DNA of 64,000 nucleotides from DATCHW01 sp036508135 (GTDB lineage: Bacteria > Bacteroidota > Ignavibacteria > Tepidaquicellales > Tepidaquicellaceae): contig DATCHW010000305.1 in NCBI GenBank assembly GCA_036508135.1, forward strand, positions 62,001-126,000, written 5' to 3'. Shown here in pieces: positions 27,184 to 37,767 of the stretch; the first letter of the stretch is position 1, and every line of letters begins with the position of its first letter. The notes beneath the pieces are model-generated. The model saw only the letters and a program-made list of their open reading frames with translations, did no database searches and had not been told where the DNA came from. Made by a program: the position numbers and the translations under genes.

Positions 27184-30100
27184 ATGAAAAAACTTGCAAA
27201 AGTAGAAAATCCCGGGCAAAATAATTCTTCTATAAGAAAAATTGTAACCAAAGAAAAGTTCCCGCTCACATTTCTTTTATCTTTGTCTTTAATATTTCTC
27301 CTCATACTTTACGTTGTTTACCGTTTTTACCTGTCCGAGACAGAATCTATTAAACGTGACAAGACGAACGATTTAATTTCGGTTGCAGATTTGAAAGTTA
27401 AACTTATTCTCGATTGGAGAACTGAAAGATTAGCAGACGGTAAAAATATTTCCGGTAATAAAATAGTTACAAATGAAATTCTTGCTTATGCCAGGAATAG
27501 AACAGGAGGTGAAAAAGAAAAACATATAATTGAATGGTTCAAAAGTTTATGCGATGATTATAATTATACAAGTGTAAGGATGGTTGATACTAATGCGAAT
27601 TTAATACTTTCCTACAAAGAAAAATCAAAGACTCCCGGTGAAAATGTCCGCAAAAACATAATAAAAGTTTTAAAGTCAAAGAAACCTCTTTTGTCAGATA
27701 TTCATTTTTATGAATCTACCGAGGAAATCCACCTTGACCTAGTAATTCCTCTTATTTCAACATCTTCTCAAAATGTTGAAATTTTATTATTACTAGAAAT
27801 TAACCCCTATAATTATATCTATCCGCTGATACAAACATGGACATCAGACAGCAAGACATCAGAAACTCTTTTGATAGAAAAAGACGGAGATGATGCGCTT
27901 TACCTTAACGACCTAAGACTTCAGAAAAATACGGCACTCCGTCTGAGAAAAAATATTTCCGAGGATCAGATCCTCGCTGTTAAAGCAATAAAAGGTATTA
28001 CAGGATATGCAGAAGGAATTGATTATGTAGGATATCCTGTAATCGGAATTATCAGACCAGTTCCGGGAACTGATTGGTTTTTGATTTGTAAAGTTGAAAA
28101 AAAAGAAATATTCGGAGATATCAATATTATCTCAATATGGGCATTTTCACTCCTAATGTTACTTATTTTACTCGGAGCCGGAATTGCACTTATACGCTGG
28201 CAAAGAATAAGAGGGAGACATTATAAAAAATTATACGAATCTGAACAAAACCGGTTAGCGATAGTAAAACATTTTGAATATGTGATGAACTATGCAAATG
28301 ATATAATTCTGCTTTTCAATGAAAATGGGAAAGTAATCGAAGCAAATGAAAGAGCCCTCTCATCTTATGGCTATACAAGGAATGAAATACTCGAACTGAG
28401 AATTAAAGATATACGTGCGCCATCTGAAAGAGAAAAATTTGAAGATTTACAAATGAGATTAGATAAAGTTGATGGATTGGTATTCGAAACAATTCATATC
28501 CGGAAAGATGGAACTGAATTTCCAGTGGAAGCAAGTGCGAGATTGGTAAAGATCGATGAAACAATTTTTTACCAGTCAATAATAAGGGATATAACCGAGA
28601 GAAAACAGACCGAAGAGGCGCTTAAAGAGCGTGAATTTTGGTTAAGAGAATCCCAGCGTGTAGGGAATATCGGCTCTTACAATCTTGATATACAGGCTAA
28701 TAAATGGACTTCATCAGAAGTACTCGATGAAATTTTCGGGATTGAACGGGATTCAGAAAAAACACTTGAAAGCTGGAATGTCTTGACGCATCCGGAGCAC
28801 CAAAAAGAAATGCTGGATTATTTTTTGAATTATGTTGTTAAAGGAAAAAACCCGTTCAATAAAAATTATAAAATCGTGCGACCCGCAAACGGAGAAGTGA
28901 GATGGGTATGGGGTCACGGAGAATTGAGTTTTAATAATGAAGGTACACCTTTGAAGATGTTTGGAACGATTCAGGATATTACAGAACTCAAACAGGCAGA
29001 AATAAGAATCCAGTGCCTGAACAGACTTTATGCGTTTTTAAGCGAAGTCAATCAGGTTATTGTCCGTGCTGATAGCAGTGAAACTCTTTATTCGGAAATA
29101 TGCAGAATAGCAATTGAATACGGTAAGTTCAATATGGCATGGATAGGCTTAAAAGACGAGAAAACTCAAAAAATTATTCCTGCAGCATCGGAAGGCGATG
29201 CAGATGGTTACTTCGATCATTTCAATATATCTGATGCAAATAGTATTGATGCAAATCCGGTGTTGTACGATGTGTTGAATAAGGGGAGATATTTCATTTC
29301 AAATGATATAAGCAAAACCAAATTATTTTCAAATAGACAAATTCATCTTCTCGAACTGGGATATAAATCATTAGCAGTTTTTCCGTTCAGGCAAAACGGC
29401 AGGGTGATCGGGACTCTGAATCTTTATTCTGATAAGATAGATTTCTTTATGCAGGAAGAAGTTTCACTGCTAAAAGAAATTTGTTTGGATATTTCTTTTG
29501 CATTGGATGTGTTTACAAGGGAAGTCCACAGAAAAGAAATTTACGATGAACTGATATCATCAGAAAAAAAATTCCGGTCAATCTTCGAAAATGCAAGCGA
29601 TGCTATACTATTGCTCGATGACAACAAATTTATTGAATTCAATAAATCTGCGGAGGAATTATACGGTTACAGCAGGGACGAACTATTATATAAAACACCT
29701 TATGAAGTATCTCCCAAAAATCAACTTGACGGCACTTCGTCAAAACAAAGTGCAATGAAACATATTAATGCAGCACTGAACGGAGAAGATAGTAATTTCG
29801 AGTGGCTGCATATAAAACCTGATAGTACAGTTTTAGAAACAGAAGTTAAACTTAATCCTGTAACCGTTGGGAACAAAAAAATGCTCCTTGCTGTTGTATA
29901 TGACATTACCGAAAGAAAAAAATATGAAGCCGGACTTAAAGAAGCAAAAGAAAAAGCAGAAGAAATAAGCAGATTGAAAACCAGCTTTCTTGCAAATATG
30001 AGCCACGAACTCAGAACACCTATGACAGGAATTCTCGGATTTGCCGAAATCCTGCAGGATAGTATCATAGACCCGGCACAGAAACAAATGGCAGAAGCAA

Positions 30101-31080
30101 TATTAAAAGGCGGGAAGCGCTTAACCAATACTCTTAATTTGATACTGGATTTATCAAAAATAGAAGCTGAAGCATTAACAACAAATATTTCAAATGTTAA
30201 TATTTCGGATGTAATCCGGGAATCAATGAAGCTATATGAAAAAGTTGCAAAAAATGAAAAACTTGATTATGATTTTGAATGCGAAGAAAATCTTTCAGCT
30301 ATGCTCGACTCAAGAATCCTCAGCCAGATTCTAAATAATTTAATCAAGAATGCAGTAATATATACTAAAAAAGGAAGCGTAAGAGTGAAACTGCAAAGAG
30401 AAAAATTGAATGACATTGACTTTGCAGTTATTAAAGTTATCGATACAGGTATAGGTATTCCTGAAGAACTTCAGGAAATAATATTCGAACCCTTCAGGCA
30501 GGTAAGCGAGGGTTTGAGCAGGCATTTCGAAGGGACAGGTCTTGGTCTTACAATTACAAAAAAATTCGTAGAACTAATGGAAGGTACAATCAGTGTTCAA
30601 AGCAAACCCGGTAAAGGGACTGAATTCACTTTGAAGTTCATCGCCTCATCGGAAAATGATGACTCCCCAAAAGAGATAATTAACGAGCCGGAAATCGAGT
30701 TATCAAAAGAAAATTTTACCGGAAAAAAACTTCTTCTTGTAGAAGATGACGAATCAAGTATTTTTACCGTGCAAAAAGTTTTATCGAATGTTTGCGATAT
30801 TGATATTACGGATACGGGTATCGAGTCTATTGAGCTTTCGAAAAAAAACTCATATACAGCAATTTTAATGGATATCGGACTGAAAGGTATGAACGGGCTG
30901 GAAGCAGCTCAGGAAATAAGAAAAATTTCCGGATATGAAAAAATCCCGATTGTTGCGTTTACTGCTTATGCTATGGAAGGCGATAAAGAAAGATTTCTTG
31001 AAGGCGGGTGTACGCATTATCTTTCAAAACCTTTTACAATCAGAGAATTAAAAGAAATTATTGCAGAAATAATGGGGTGA
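27184..31080 (+). CDS. Hybrid sensor histidine kinase with PAS-PAS-GAF-PAS sensors
   Basis: A 1298-residue membrane signalling protein. Helices at about 29-51 and 313-336 bracket a 260-residue outer sensor (Cache-like). Then PAS (363-480), PAS of the PAS_3 type (486-605), GAF (612-780), PAS (790-915), HisKA with His941 in NMSHELRTP, an HATPase domain (about 1040-1153, with DTGIGIP and GTGLGLTI) and a receiver (1181-1298) with Asp1230 in ILMDIGLKG. No separate response regulator gene is beside it, so phosphate may pass to a partner elsewhere. The signal sensed is unknown. Confidence 0.95.
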   Translation: MKKLAKVENPGQNNSSIRKIVTKEKFPLTFLLSLSLIFLLILYVVYRFYLSETESIKRDKTNDLISVADLKVKLILDWRTERLADGKNISGNKIVTNEILAYARNRTGGEKEKHIIEWFKSLCDDYNYTSVRMVDTNANLILSYKEKSKTPGENVRKNIIKVLKSKKPLLSDIHFYESTEEIHLDLVIPLISTSSQNVEILLLLEINPYNYIYPLIQTWTSDSKTSETLLIEKDGDDALYLNDLRLQKNTALRLRKNISEDQILAVKAIKGITGYAEGIDYVGYPVIGIIRPVPGTDWFLICKVEKKEIFGDINIISIWAFSLLMLLILLGAGIALIRWQRIRGRHYKKLYESEQNRLAIVKHFEYVMNYANDIILLFNENGKVIEANERALSSYGYTRNEILELRIKDIRAPSEREKFEDLQMRLDKVDGLVFETIHIRKDGTEFPVEASARLVKIDETIFYQSIIRDITERKQTEEALKEREFWLRESQRVGNIGSYNLDIQANKWTSSEVLDEIFGIERDSEKTLESWNVLTHPEHQKEMLDYFLNYVVKGKNPFNKNYKIVRPANGEVRWVWGHGELSFNNEGTPLKMFGTIQDITELKQAEIRIQCLNRLYAFLSEVNQVIVRADSSETLYSEICRIAIEYGKFNMAWIGLKDEKTQKIIPAASEGDADGYFDHFNISDANSIDANPVLYDVLNKGRYFISNDISKTKLFSNRQIHLLELGYKSLAVFPFRQNGRVIGTLNLYSDKIDFFMQEEVSLLKEICLDISFALDVFTREVHRKEIYDELISSEKKFRSIFENASDAILLLDDNKFIEFNKSAEELYGYSRDELLYKTPYEVSPKNQLDGTSSKQSAMKHINAALNGEDSNFEWLHIKPDSTVLETEVKLNPVTVGNKKMLLAVVYDITERKKYEAGLKEAKEKAEEISRLKTSFLANMSHELRTPMTGILGFAEILQDSIIDPAQKQMAEAILKGGKRLTNTLNLILDLSKIEAEALTTNISNVNISDVIRESMKLYEKVAKNEKLDYDFECEENLSAMLDSRILSQILNNLIKNAVIYTKKGSVRVKLQREKLNDIDFAVIKVIDTGIGIPEELQEIIFEPFRQVSEGLSRHFEGTGLGLTITKKFVELMEGTISVQSKPGKGTEFTLKFIASSENDDSPKEIINEPEIELSKENFTGKKLLLVEDDESSIFTVQKVLSNVCDIDITDTGIESIELSKKNSYTAILMDIGLKGMNGLEAAQEIRKISGYEKIPIVAFTAYAMEGDKERFLEGGCTHYLSKPFTIRELKEIIAEIMG

Positions 31081-31119
31081 TATAATTTCTTACATCATTA
31101 ATTTAAATATCGAAATCAA

Positions 31120-31542
31120 ATGAATTTTTTTCAGAAAGAAATAGTACTATCAGAAAAACCGAGAGGTTTCCATCTTGTCACAAGGGAGATATTTAGTCAG
31201 ATATCCGGAATAAAAGAATTTAAAAAAGGTATTGCCCATATCTTTATTCAGCATACATCAGCATCTCTGACAGTAAACGAAAATGCTGACCCTACGGTTC
31301 GCAGTGATATGGAAACTTATTTCAACTTAACAGTTCCTGAAGATGCAGAATACTATGAGCATACTCTGGAAGGTCCCGATGATACGACGTCTCATATTAA
31401 ATCGTCAATACTCGGTCAAAGCATTACTGTGCCTGTGACAAACGGTACGTTCAATCTCGGCACCTGGCAGGGGATTTATCTTTGCGAGCACAGAAATCAA
31501 GGAGGCAAGCGGCATATAATTGTCACTATTACCGGAGAGTGA
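31120..31542 (+). CDS. yjbQ: YjbQ family protein (UPF0047)
   Basis: A 140-residue protein of the YjbQ family, whose members show weak thiamine-phosphate synthase activity; the true role is not settled. Conserved parts are IFIQHTSASLTVNENADP, the HIKSSILG stretch and NLGTWQGIYLCEHR. It lies 39 bases after the hybrid kinase gene on the same strand and may be co-transcribed. The TPP riboswitch gene in this window is 20 kb away, so no direct link follows. Confidence 0.93.
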   Translation: MNFFQKEIVLSEKPRGFHLVTREIFSQISGIKEFKKGIAHIFIQHTSASLTVNENADPTVRSDMETYFNLTVPEDAEYYEHTLEGPDDTTSHIKSSILGQSITVPVTNGTFNLGTWQGIYLCEHRNQGGKRHIIVTITGE

Positions 31543-31636
31543 ATATTTTTGCAAGAAAGGAACAAATTAACGCTTAATTCTATTTAATTTAGTAAGTCTC
31601 AATTAAGATTTTCAAAATTTAAATATATATTGATTT

Positions 31637-33238
31637 ATGAAGAAACTTATTGTTGTGATTTTTATATTCTTTGCCGTTAATTCTTATTCTCAAAAAATTA
31701 CCGAAAAGAAAATTGCAAGTTTTCCCGCCGACACTTCTGAAAATTATTATGACTTTTCATACGACTCTGAAAATGGTACATATGTAAGGATGTCTTATGA
31801 TTCAGGAACGGATAAATATTCCCTTGAAAGTAACAAAGGAAAATCTGCTGCATATACGTTTTTTGAGTTTTATAGCTTGTTGTATGATAAATATGGAAAT
31901 TATTATGTTGTTGCCCAAACATACAACTCTGAGTCTGATTCAAAATCCTTTTTTTTAAAAAACGGAAGAGAAATTGCAACATATGGTTTTATCAATGGAA
32001 ATATTTCGGTTGACGATGATTATGTTTATTTCAACGCAACTGATAATGAAAAAAGTTTTGTCGGAAAATACAATTTCAGAAAAGAAAAATTAGAATTCAG
32101 CAAATATTACGAGTATATAAATTTATGTGCCTACGATAAAGAGGCGGCTGGGGAACCCGTCTTCACTTTTGGATTTGATGAGTCAGGGAAATTGTATTAT
32201 ATAGCCGGATTAGATGGTAAAGAATTTATTGTGATTGGTGATAAAGAGCAAAAGAAATTCACTTCTGTTGACTCATATAGTGTAACACTGGATTTAAATG
32301 GAGATGTTTGCTATGTAGGAACGGATGATAGCGGTTCATATTCTCACTTAATTCAGGGCAGTAAAGAATACATGGGATTTAATTATGTCCGGGGTCCTGC
32401 AAAATTCGATAATGATAATGTTCCCGTTTATCTTGCATCAGATGATATCGACAATACACAAAACCTCGGAATAATTGTATATGGAAATAAAAAAACCAAA
32501 ACAAATTATTTAGGAGGTATCTATGATTTCGCCGTATCTCCTTCGGGTAAAATAGCATTTGTCGCCTTAGAATCAACAGAAAATGATTCGAAAAGTTTAG
32601 TTGTATATCAGGGAAAAGAGAGTAAAACATATGATAATATTTATAATTTAATGTTCAATCCTGACGACAAATTAATTTATTCTGCATCGGAAAAAGATAT
32701 GAGTACGCTTGTCGTGGACAATAAAGAAACCGGAGCAAAATATCCCAATATATATTATGTTACTATATCACCGGATAACAAAATTTGTTACATAGGCCAA
32801 AATTATAAAGTCCAGCCAGACAGCACTCGCTCGGATGAAAGTTACTTTGTAATTGGAGATAAAGTTCTGGGTCCTTACTATGATTTTATAAATGATTATG
32901 ATATGAATTATGACAATTTTGTATTTGATGAATCAGGTTCAGTTGCATTCATTGCTTCTGATGAAGCAGGAAATGATTCTGATGTTACCGGTTATAAAGT
33001 ATTTACCGATAAATGGTCAAGCGATCCATTCGGAATAATCCAGAATTTGGGCATTTATGATAAGAATGTTTACTACCTGGCTTTTACCGATGAACCTCAA
33101 ACGTATGCATTCTATAAAAATAAAAAGAAAATATCCCGAGATTATAAATCCGTGTTAAATCTTAAATACGATGATGATAATGTATCTTTCATCGGAAACA
33201 AGGATAACAGTTATTATTTTGTAACGATAGAATTATAG
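31637..33238 (+). CDS. Secreted protein with repeated propeller-like beta motifs
   Basis: A 533-residue protein. The signal peptide ends NSYSQ. The rest is low in Cys and rich in Tyr, Asp and Lys, with recurring blocks of the form 'ISPDNKICYIG', 'VSPSGKIAFVA', 'FDESGSVAFIA', 'LDLNGDVCYVG', spaced about 45-60 residues. This suggests a beta-propeller (WD40/PD40-like). No catalytic motif is visible, and function is unknown. Confidence 0.82.
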   Translation: MKKLIVVIFIFFAVNSYSQKITEKKIASFPADTSENYYDFSYDSENGTYVRMSYDSGTDKYSLESNKGKSAAYTFFEFYSLLYDKYGNYYVVAQTYNSESDSKSFFLKNGREIATYGFINGNISVDDDYVYFNATDNEKSFVGKYNFRKEKLEFSKYYEYINLCAYDKEAAGEPVFTFGFDESGKLYYIAGLDGKEFIVIGDKEQKKFTSVDSYSVTLDLNGDVCYVGTDDSGSYSHLIQGSKEYMGFNYVRGPAKFDNDNVPVYLASDDIDNTQNLGIIVYGNKKTKTNYLGGIYDFAVSPSGKIAFVALESTENDSKSLVVYQGKESKTYDNIYNLMFNPDDKLIYSASEKDMSTLVVDNKETGAKYPNIYYVTISPDNKICYIGQNYKVQPDSTRSDESYFVIGDKVLGPYYDFINDYDMNYDNFVFDESGSVAFIASDEAGNDSDVTGYKVFTDKWSSDPFGIIQNLGIYDKNVYYLAFTDEPQTYAFYKNKKKISRDYKSVLNLKYDDDNVSFIGNKDNSYYFVTIEL

Positions 33239-33249
33239 ATTCAGATTAA

Positions 33250-34143
33250 TCAGCAGTGGTCATCACAGTTTTCCGATTCGTATTCGAATTCGATGGTTGA
33301 GTGTATATCACCGTATTTTTTAATCTCTTCCCTTATTCGGGATTTTAAAGCAATCATATCAGCGGGCTCGATTGAGTCTTTTACTTTTATATGCGCAGAC
33401 AGGACATGCTGTGTGCCTTCGAGCGACCAGATATGAAAATCTTCTATTGAAATTATATTTTTATCTTCTTTAATCTTAAATAATATCTCATTCGAATCTA
33501 TTGTCGCCGGAGATTTCTGCATAAATAGCTGAAATGCAGAACGGAGATTTTTAAATACATTAAATAAGATGTAAAGAGTTATTGCTATGGATAATATCGG
33601 ATCAATTATATGAAGATTGAAAAACTTAATAACTATTCCGCCAATAAGGACAGAAACCCATCCGAGGACATCTTCAAGTAAATGAAGACCCATAACCTTG
33701 GAATTCAACCCTTCGTTTGTTTTAAGTTTATACAGAGCCAGACCATTTGCAATCACACCGGCAAAAGCAATTATAATCATTAATTCTGCTTTAGGAGATT
33801 CATGTGTGAACAACCGGGGAATGGTATTATAAAGAATAAATATTGATCCGACAAGCAGAATAACTGAATTTATAAATGCACTTAACAGGGGAAGGCGGTT
33901 TAATCCATAAGTGTAATTTTCATCGTTTGTTTTATGAGAGGCAAATCTTTCACTGAAATATGAAAATGATAATGCAACAGTATCTCCTAAATCGTGAACT
34001 GCATTGGAAATTATGGCAACACTGTTAGCAAGAAAACCTCCAATCAATTCGATAATCGTAAAAGCGAAATTTATGAACAGGGCAAGCTTAATATTCTTGA
34101 TGTTATTTGATGTGTGACTATGTATGTTGTGCTCGTTATTCAT
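33250..34143 (-). CDS. Cation diffusion facilitator family metal exporter
   Basis: A 297-residue CDF transporter that exports divalent metal (Zn, Co, Cd, Fe or Mn types) against protons. Metal-site motifs are His50-Asp51-x-x-Asp54 in helix 2 (NAVHDLGD) and HxxxD in helix 5 (GLHLLEDVLGW). The N-terminus is His-rich (NEHNIHSH), and the C-terminus ends in CDDHC; both could bind metal. The cytoplasmic domain is shown by EDFHIWSLEGTQHVLSAHI. It is the last gene of a tight minus-strand run, 9 bases after a NicO-like gene. Confidence 0.93.
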   Translation of the reverse strand: MNNEHNIHSHTSNNIKNIKLALFINFAFTIIELIGGFLANSVAIISNAVHDLGDTVALSFSYFSERFASHKTNDENYTYGLNRLPLLSAFINSVILLVGSIFILYNTIPRLFTHESPKAELMIIIAFAGVIANGLALYKLKTNEGLNSKVMGLHLLEDVLGWVSVLIGGIVIKFFNLHIIDPILSIAITLYILFNVFKNLRSAFQLFMQKSPATIDSNEILFKIKEDKNIISIEDFHIWSLEGTQHVLSAHIKVKDSIEPADMIALKSRIREEIKKYGDIHSTIEFEYESENCDDHC

Positions 34144-34152
34144 TTTTTAACA

Positions 34153-34797
34153 TCAGATTTTTATAAAAAACGAAAGAATTCCAAGTATGATAAGAATGAT
34201 ACCGGTAATCAATTTTTCATAATGTTCAAGGAAGTGAAGTTTGTGATTTAGGAAGTCAAGACTTCTTCTTCCTAAATCCACTATCATCATCATAGCAAGT
34301 ACGGTAACGATAAGATAAATTACCGAGAGTGTGATAATACCTGTCCAACCGAGATAACTTACCGAGAAATAGTATGCTTCTATTTCAATACACGGTGAGA
34401 AAAACATCATAGTTCCAAGTGCTGTAATAATAGCCGCCTTTGATTTTTTGGACGCTTCTTTGATGCCGTCAGAATCTATGTGGCAGTGAGTGTGAAGGTC
34501 AGGCTTTCTGAGATTCCGGATAATAAAGATCAATCCTAAACCTATTAATATTGTTGGAGCGTATATGCTGGCGACAAGTTCAATCGTATCACCGAGTCTG
34601 TATCCTATGAAACCTATAATGATACCGATTACTATAGTGCTTATAGTATGCAGAAAACCAATAAGGGCTGTAATCTTCAAAGATTCAGCCCGTGACCATT
34701 TTTCCGAAATGCTTACGGCAGCGATCGGAAACCAATGATTTGGAATCAGAGCGTGGGTAATACTTAACAGCAACCCCCCTATAATAACTGATACCAT
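34153..34797 (-). CDS. NicO/UreH-like membrane transporter
   Basis: A 214-residue protein with about six membrane segments. Helix 1 has THALIPNHWFPI, like the His motif of nickel/cobalt (NicO, RcnA) and UreH-type transporters, and another His lies in GFLHTIST. A cytoplasmic loop has HTHCHIDSDG, a possible metal ligand cluster. It sits 9 bases from the CDF exporter gene and 3 bases from the M16 peptidase gene. Metal handling is the likely role; direction and metal are unknown. Confidence 0.78.
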   Translation of the reverse strand: MVSVIIGGLLLSITHALIPNHWFPIAAVSISEKWSRAESLKITALIGFLHTISTIVIGIIIGFIGYRLGDTIELVASIYAPTILIGLGLIFIIRNLRKPDLHTHCHIDSDGIKEASKKSKAAIITALGTMMFFSPCIEIEAYYFSVSYLGWTGIITLSVIYLIVTVLAMMMIVDLGRRSLDFLNHKLHFLEHYEKLITGIILIILGILSFFIKI

Positions 34798-34800
34798 TAA

Positions 34801-36351
34801 TTATTTAAACGTTTCTTTTGAATTTATAATTTCCACATTCCTGATGTTTAGTTTATAAACAGCTACTTCATCATCTTCCTGTAATACATCTTTCGGAAGT
34901 CCGGCTTTTACAATATTAGAATAGCTCATTGGTGATGGTGTATTATTCTTCAAACTTGCTGCAAGTTCTTCTGCTTCGGAAGCATCTGTTATTATTGTGA
35001 TGCACATATTATCAACCTGCCAGTATTTTTTAATGGCTCTATTTACGTCTTCAACGGAAAGTTTTGCAAGCAAATTATCCGTTTCCGAAATGTAATCATT
35101 TCTTCCGTAGTATTTTGAATCCATTAAATATCCCAGTTGAGTTGAGGGAGTTTGTATGTATAATTTGATATAACTCCTTAAAAATTCTCTCGTTGCTTCG
35201 AAATTTTCTTTTGTCATTCCATTCTTAACGAGTTTATCAACTTCCCTTATCGCAAGTCTGATTGAGTAATGTGCGTGTCCGATTTTAATATCTGATAGTT
35301 CCTCGTATTGTATCTTCAGTTGTTTCGCAATCTGCACTGGTCTTATCCACATTGAAAAATAGTTCGATAATCTGGGAACTCCCGGAGGAGGAAGCATATT
35401 GCCTCCACCCTCATCGTACCATTCAATATATGAATAATCACCATAATTCATTGAACGTGTTTCTCTTAATTTATTATAAAGCACTCCGTAAGATTTCCTG
35501 TGCTCTCCGAGGTAAGAGTTTGCCACCATCAATGCGGCAAATTCATCATTCGCTCTTGTAATATCCATTGGAAAGCCCATAAATACTGCTGATCCGAATG
35601 CTTCGTCTTTGGAAATAATTTCGACATTGATTCCTTCCGGAGTTTTAGGAGTAACTTTTGCTTCAAGGTCATAGGTAACCTCAGGAAGAGTACCTAAATC
35701 AGTCTTCAAAGTGTTTAGAAATTCCGGTGTGTAATTACCTGCAATACCAATCATTAAACCGGATTTTGTAAAATGATTTTTGTAATGATTTTTTATGTCA
35801 TCAAGTGTTATTGACTGGACACTTGAAATTTTTCCCTGGACCATATGCTGATACCGGGTACCCCGGAAAATAAAATCTTCAAGTGCCTTTTTGCTGTATT
35901 CCTCATCGGATGAAGCCCTTATTCCCTGGTCAACATAATTCTGAATATTCGATTTCACTCTTTCAAAATCCTTTTCATCAAAGGAGGGAGTTAATATTAA
36001 TCCCTTCAATACCGGGTAAAAATCAGCAAGAAAAAATTTCGGCACCTGAAAAGTGAATACTGTTACTTCCTTATCTACGTTTACACCATATCCGGCAGCC
36101 ATAGGAAATAATTTTTCCTGAATCTGCTTAAGAGTTAAGTCTTTCGTCCCGCCGTTTGTTATCAGGTTGGCAGTTAAATAAGTGAGCCCCTCTTTACCCG
36201 CGGGGTCGCAGACAGAGCCGTTTTTAAACATCAGCTTTATAACCACTTTTTCGGAGTTGGGAATTTTCAGCTCCACGACCTGCTGGGGAAATAAATTTGA
36301 ATTTATCACAACAACAAAAATAATTGAAATTAAAACTTTTATAATATTCAT
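34801..36351 (-). CDS. M16 peptidase-like subunit without the zinc motif
   Basis: A 516-residue secreted protein (signal ends NLFPQ) with the two-domain M16 fold. The N-terminal domain has no HxxEH; at the matching place it reads GKEGLTYLTANLITNGGT. The C-terminal half has the YSIRLAIREVDKLVKNG and VNRAIKKYW segments. It resembles the non-catalytic partner in M16 heterodimers. The active subunit is encoded 30 bases upstream on the same strand, so the two probably form one enzyme in the periplasm. Confidence 0.88.
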   Translation of the reverse strand: MNIIKVLISIIFVVVINSNLFPQQVVELKIPNSEKVVIKLMFKNGSVCDPAGKEGLTYLTANLITNGGTKDLTLKQIQEKLFPMAAGYGVNVDKEVTVFTFQVPKFFLADFYPVLKGLILTPSFDEKDFERVKSNIQNYVDQGIRASSDEEYSKKALEDFIFRGTRYQHMVQGKISSVQSITLDDIKNHYKNHFTKSGLMIGIAGNYTPEFLNTLKTDLGTLPEVTYDLEAKVTPKTPEGINVEIISKDEAFGSAVFMGFPMDITRANDEFAALMVANSYLGEHRKSYGVLYNKLRETRSMNYGDYSYIEWYDEGGGNMLPPPGVPRLSNYFSMWIRPVQIAKQLKIQYEELSDIKIGHAHYSIRLAIREVDKLVKNGMTKENFEATREFLRSYIKLYIQTPSTQLGYLMDSKYYGRNDYISETDNLLAKLSVEDVNRAIKKYWQVDNMCITIITDASEAEELAASLKNNTPSPMSYSNIVKAGLPKDVLQEDDEVAVYKLNIRNVEIINSKETFK

Positions 36352-36381
36352 ATAATTTAATATTAAAAATAATTTTTTTGA

Positions 36382-37737
36382 TTATTTAATTACACAATTT
36401 TCATCTGCAGTAATTGTACCGATTGTTAGCCCTGTTTCAACAAAATATTTATTTGCCGTTTTCATAATGTCTTCAGGTGTGACTTTATCGAATAATTCAT
36501 AATATCTGTTCAGCGATTCCGGGTCGCCGGAGAGTGCAATATATTGTGCAAGAATAGCGGCTATAGAGCCCGGATTATCTGAGCGCATTATGAATCCGTA
36601 CTTTCTGTTCGAAATAACTTCATCAAGCATTTTCTTATCCACAAGGTTATTTTTCAATCCGTTCAAAGTATTCATCAATTCATCTTTTACATATTGAATA
36701 TCATTTTTATCTTTGAGTTGTGCATATACTTCAATCAAGTTCGGGTCCCTGCTCATTCCGGGATAGAACCCTACACGGCGGACTTTTCGCTCGTTAATAA
36801 CAAGCTTCTGGTTCAAATCAGATTTATTGGAAAAGGCAATTCCTTCTATAATACTCAAAGCAGCGAGGTCAACATCCGAATCGCTGTAACCCGGACCTTT
36901 AAAACAAAGAGTGAGATACGGAGGAACATCTCCGTTTTGCAGATGAACAAATTTTGTTTCGGTCTGCATTGGTTCGGACGGGATATCTTCTTTAAAACTT
37001 CCATTTTTCCAACTCCCAAAATATTTTTCCGCGAGTTTATTTACTTTTTCCTGTGTCACATCGCCCACAACTATTACCGTGCAGTATTCGGGTCTGTAGT
37101 ATCTGTCGAAGAATTTTAAAGAATACTGATATTGATTAGGCATATCAACTATATCTGCAAAAACCCCCATTGTTGTATGCTTATAAGTATGAGTAGTAAA
37201 TGCAATATTGTTTATGCTTTCATCGAGCCTGCTAAGAGGGTCGGCATAATTCTTTGTGTACTCACCTTTGATAGCTCCTGCTTCAGTCTTGAAATCGTGT
37301 TCGGAGTATTTAAGGTTTTGAAACCTGTCCGATTCAATTTCAAACATAAGTTCAAGTTTTTCCACATTACCAAGCATATGATATACGGTCCTGTCGTTTG
37401 AAGTATTCGCATTGGCAGATGCTCCGATTGATTTTAAAACCTCTTCATATTTTTCTTTGGAGTATCGCTCGGTTCCCCTGAACATAATATGTTCGAAAAA
37501 GTGTGCAAAACCGGTAACTCCTTTTTCAACCTCGTTACGGGAACCGGTCCTTACGGCAATATAGAATGCCGCAATACCCGGGCTGTCAAACGGTACCGTA
37601 ACCACATTTAAACCGTTCTGCATTTTGTATTGTTGTATCGGATACGGCAGGATCTTTTCTTTCGTTTGACTGTATAAACCGGATACAGATAAAACTAATG
37701 TAGATAATAAGATTACCATTAAAAATTTTTTTAACAT
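36382..37737 (-). CDS. Zinc M16 peptidase, catalytic subunit
   Basis: A 451-residue secreted zinc peptidase (signal near GLYSQ). The inverted zinc motif HxxEH is seen in GFAHFFEHIMFRGTERY; the third ligand Glu lies in FKTEAGAIKGEY. The C-terminal M16 domain follows (EYCTVIVVGDVTQEKVNKLAEKYF). It likely cleaves peptides in the periplasm together with the zinc-less M16 protein encoded next. The upstream M15-like gene ends 30 bases away, so all may form one operon. Confidence 0.94.
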   Translation of the reverse strand: MLKKFLMVILLSTLVLSVSGLYSQTKEKILPYPIQQYKMQNGLNVVTVPFDSPGIAAFYIAVRTGSRNEVEKGVTGFAHFFEHIMFRGTERYSKEKYEEVLKSIGASANANTSNDRTVYHMLGNVEKLELMFEIESDRFQNLKYSEHDFKTEAGAIKGEYTKNYADPLSRLDESINNIAFTTHTYKHTTMGVFADIVDMPNQYQYSLKFFDRYYRPEYCTVIVVGDVTQEKVNKLAEKYFGSWKNGSFKEDIPSEPMQTETKFVHLQNGDVPPYLTLCFKGPGYSDSDVDLAALSIIEGIAFSNKSDLNQKLVINERKVRRVGFYPGMSRDPNLIEVYAQLKDKNDIQYVKDELMNTLNGLKNNLVDKKMLDEVISNRKYGFIMRSDNPGSIAAILAQYIALSGDPESLNRYYELFDKVTPEDIMKTANKYFVETGLTIGTITADENCVIK

Positions 37738-37767
37738 AATAAATTTATTTTAGTTAACTTGTTAAGA

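Noticed and set aside
31120..31542. YjbQ as part of a thiamine system with the TPP riboswitch receptor
   Set aside because: The genes are 20 kb apart with no riboswitch before yjbQ; the link would rest only on a weak side activity of the family.
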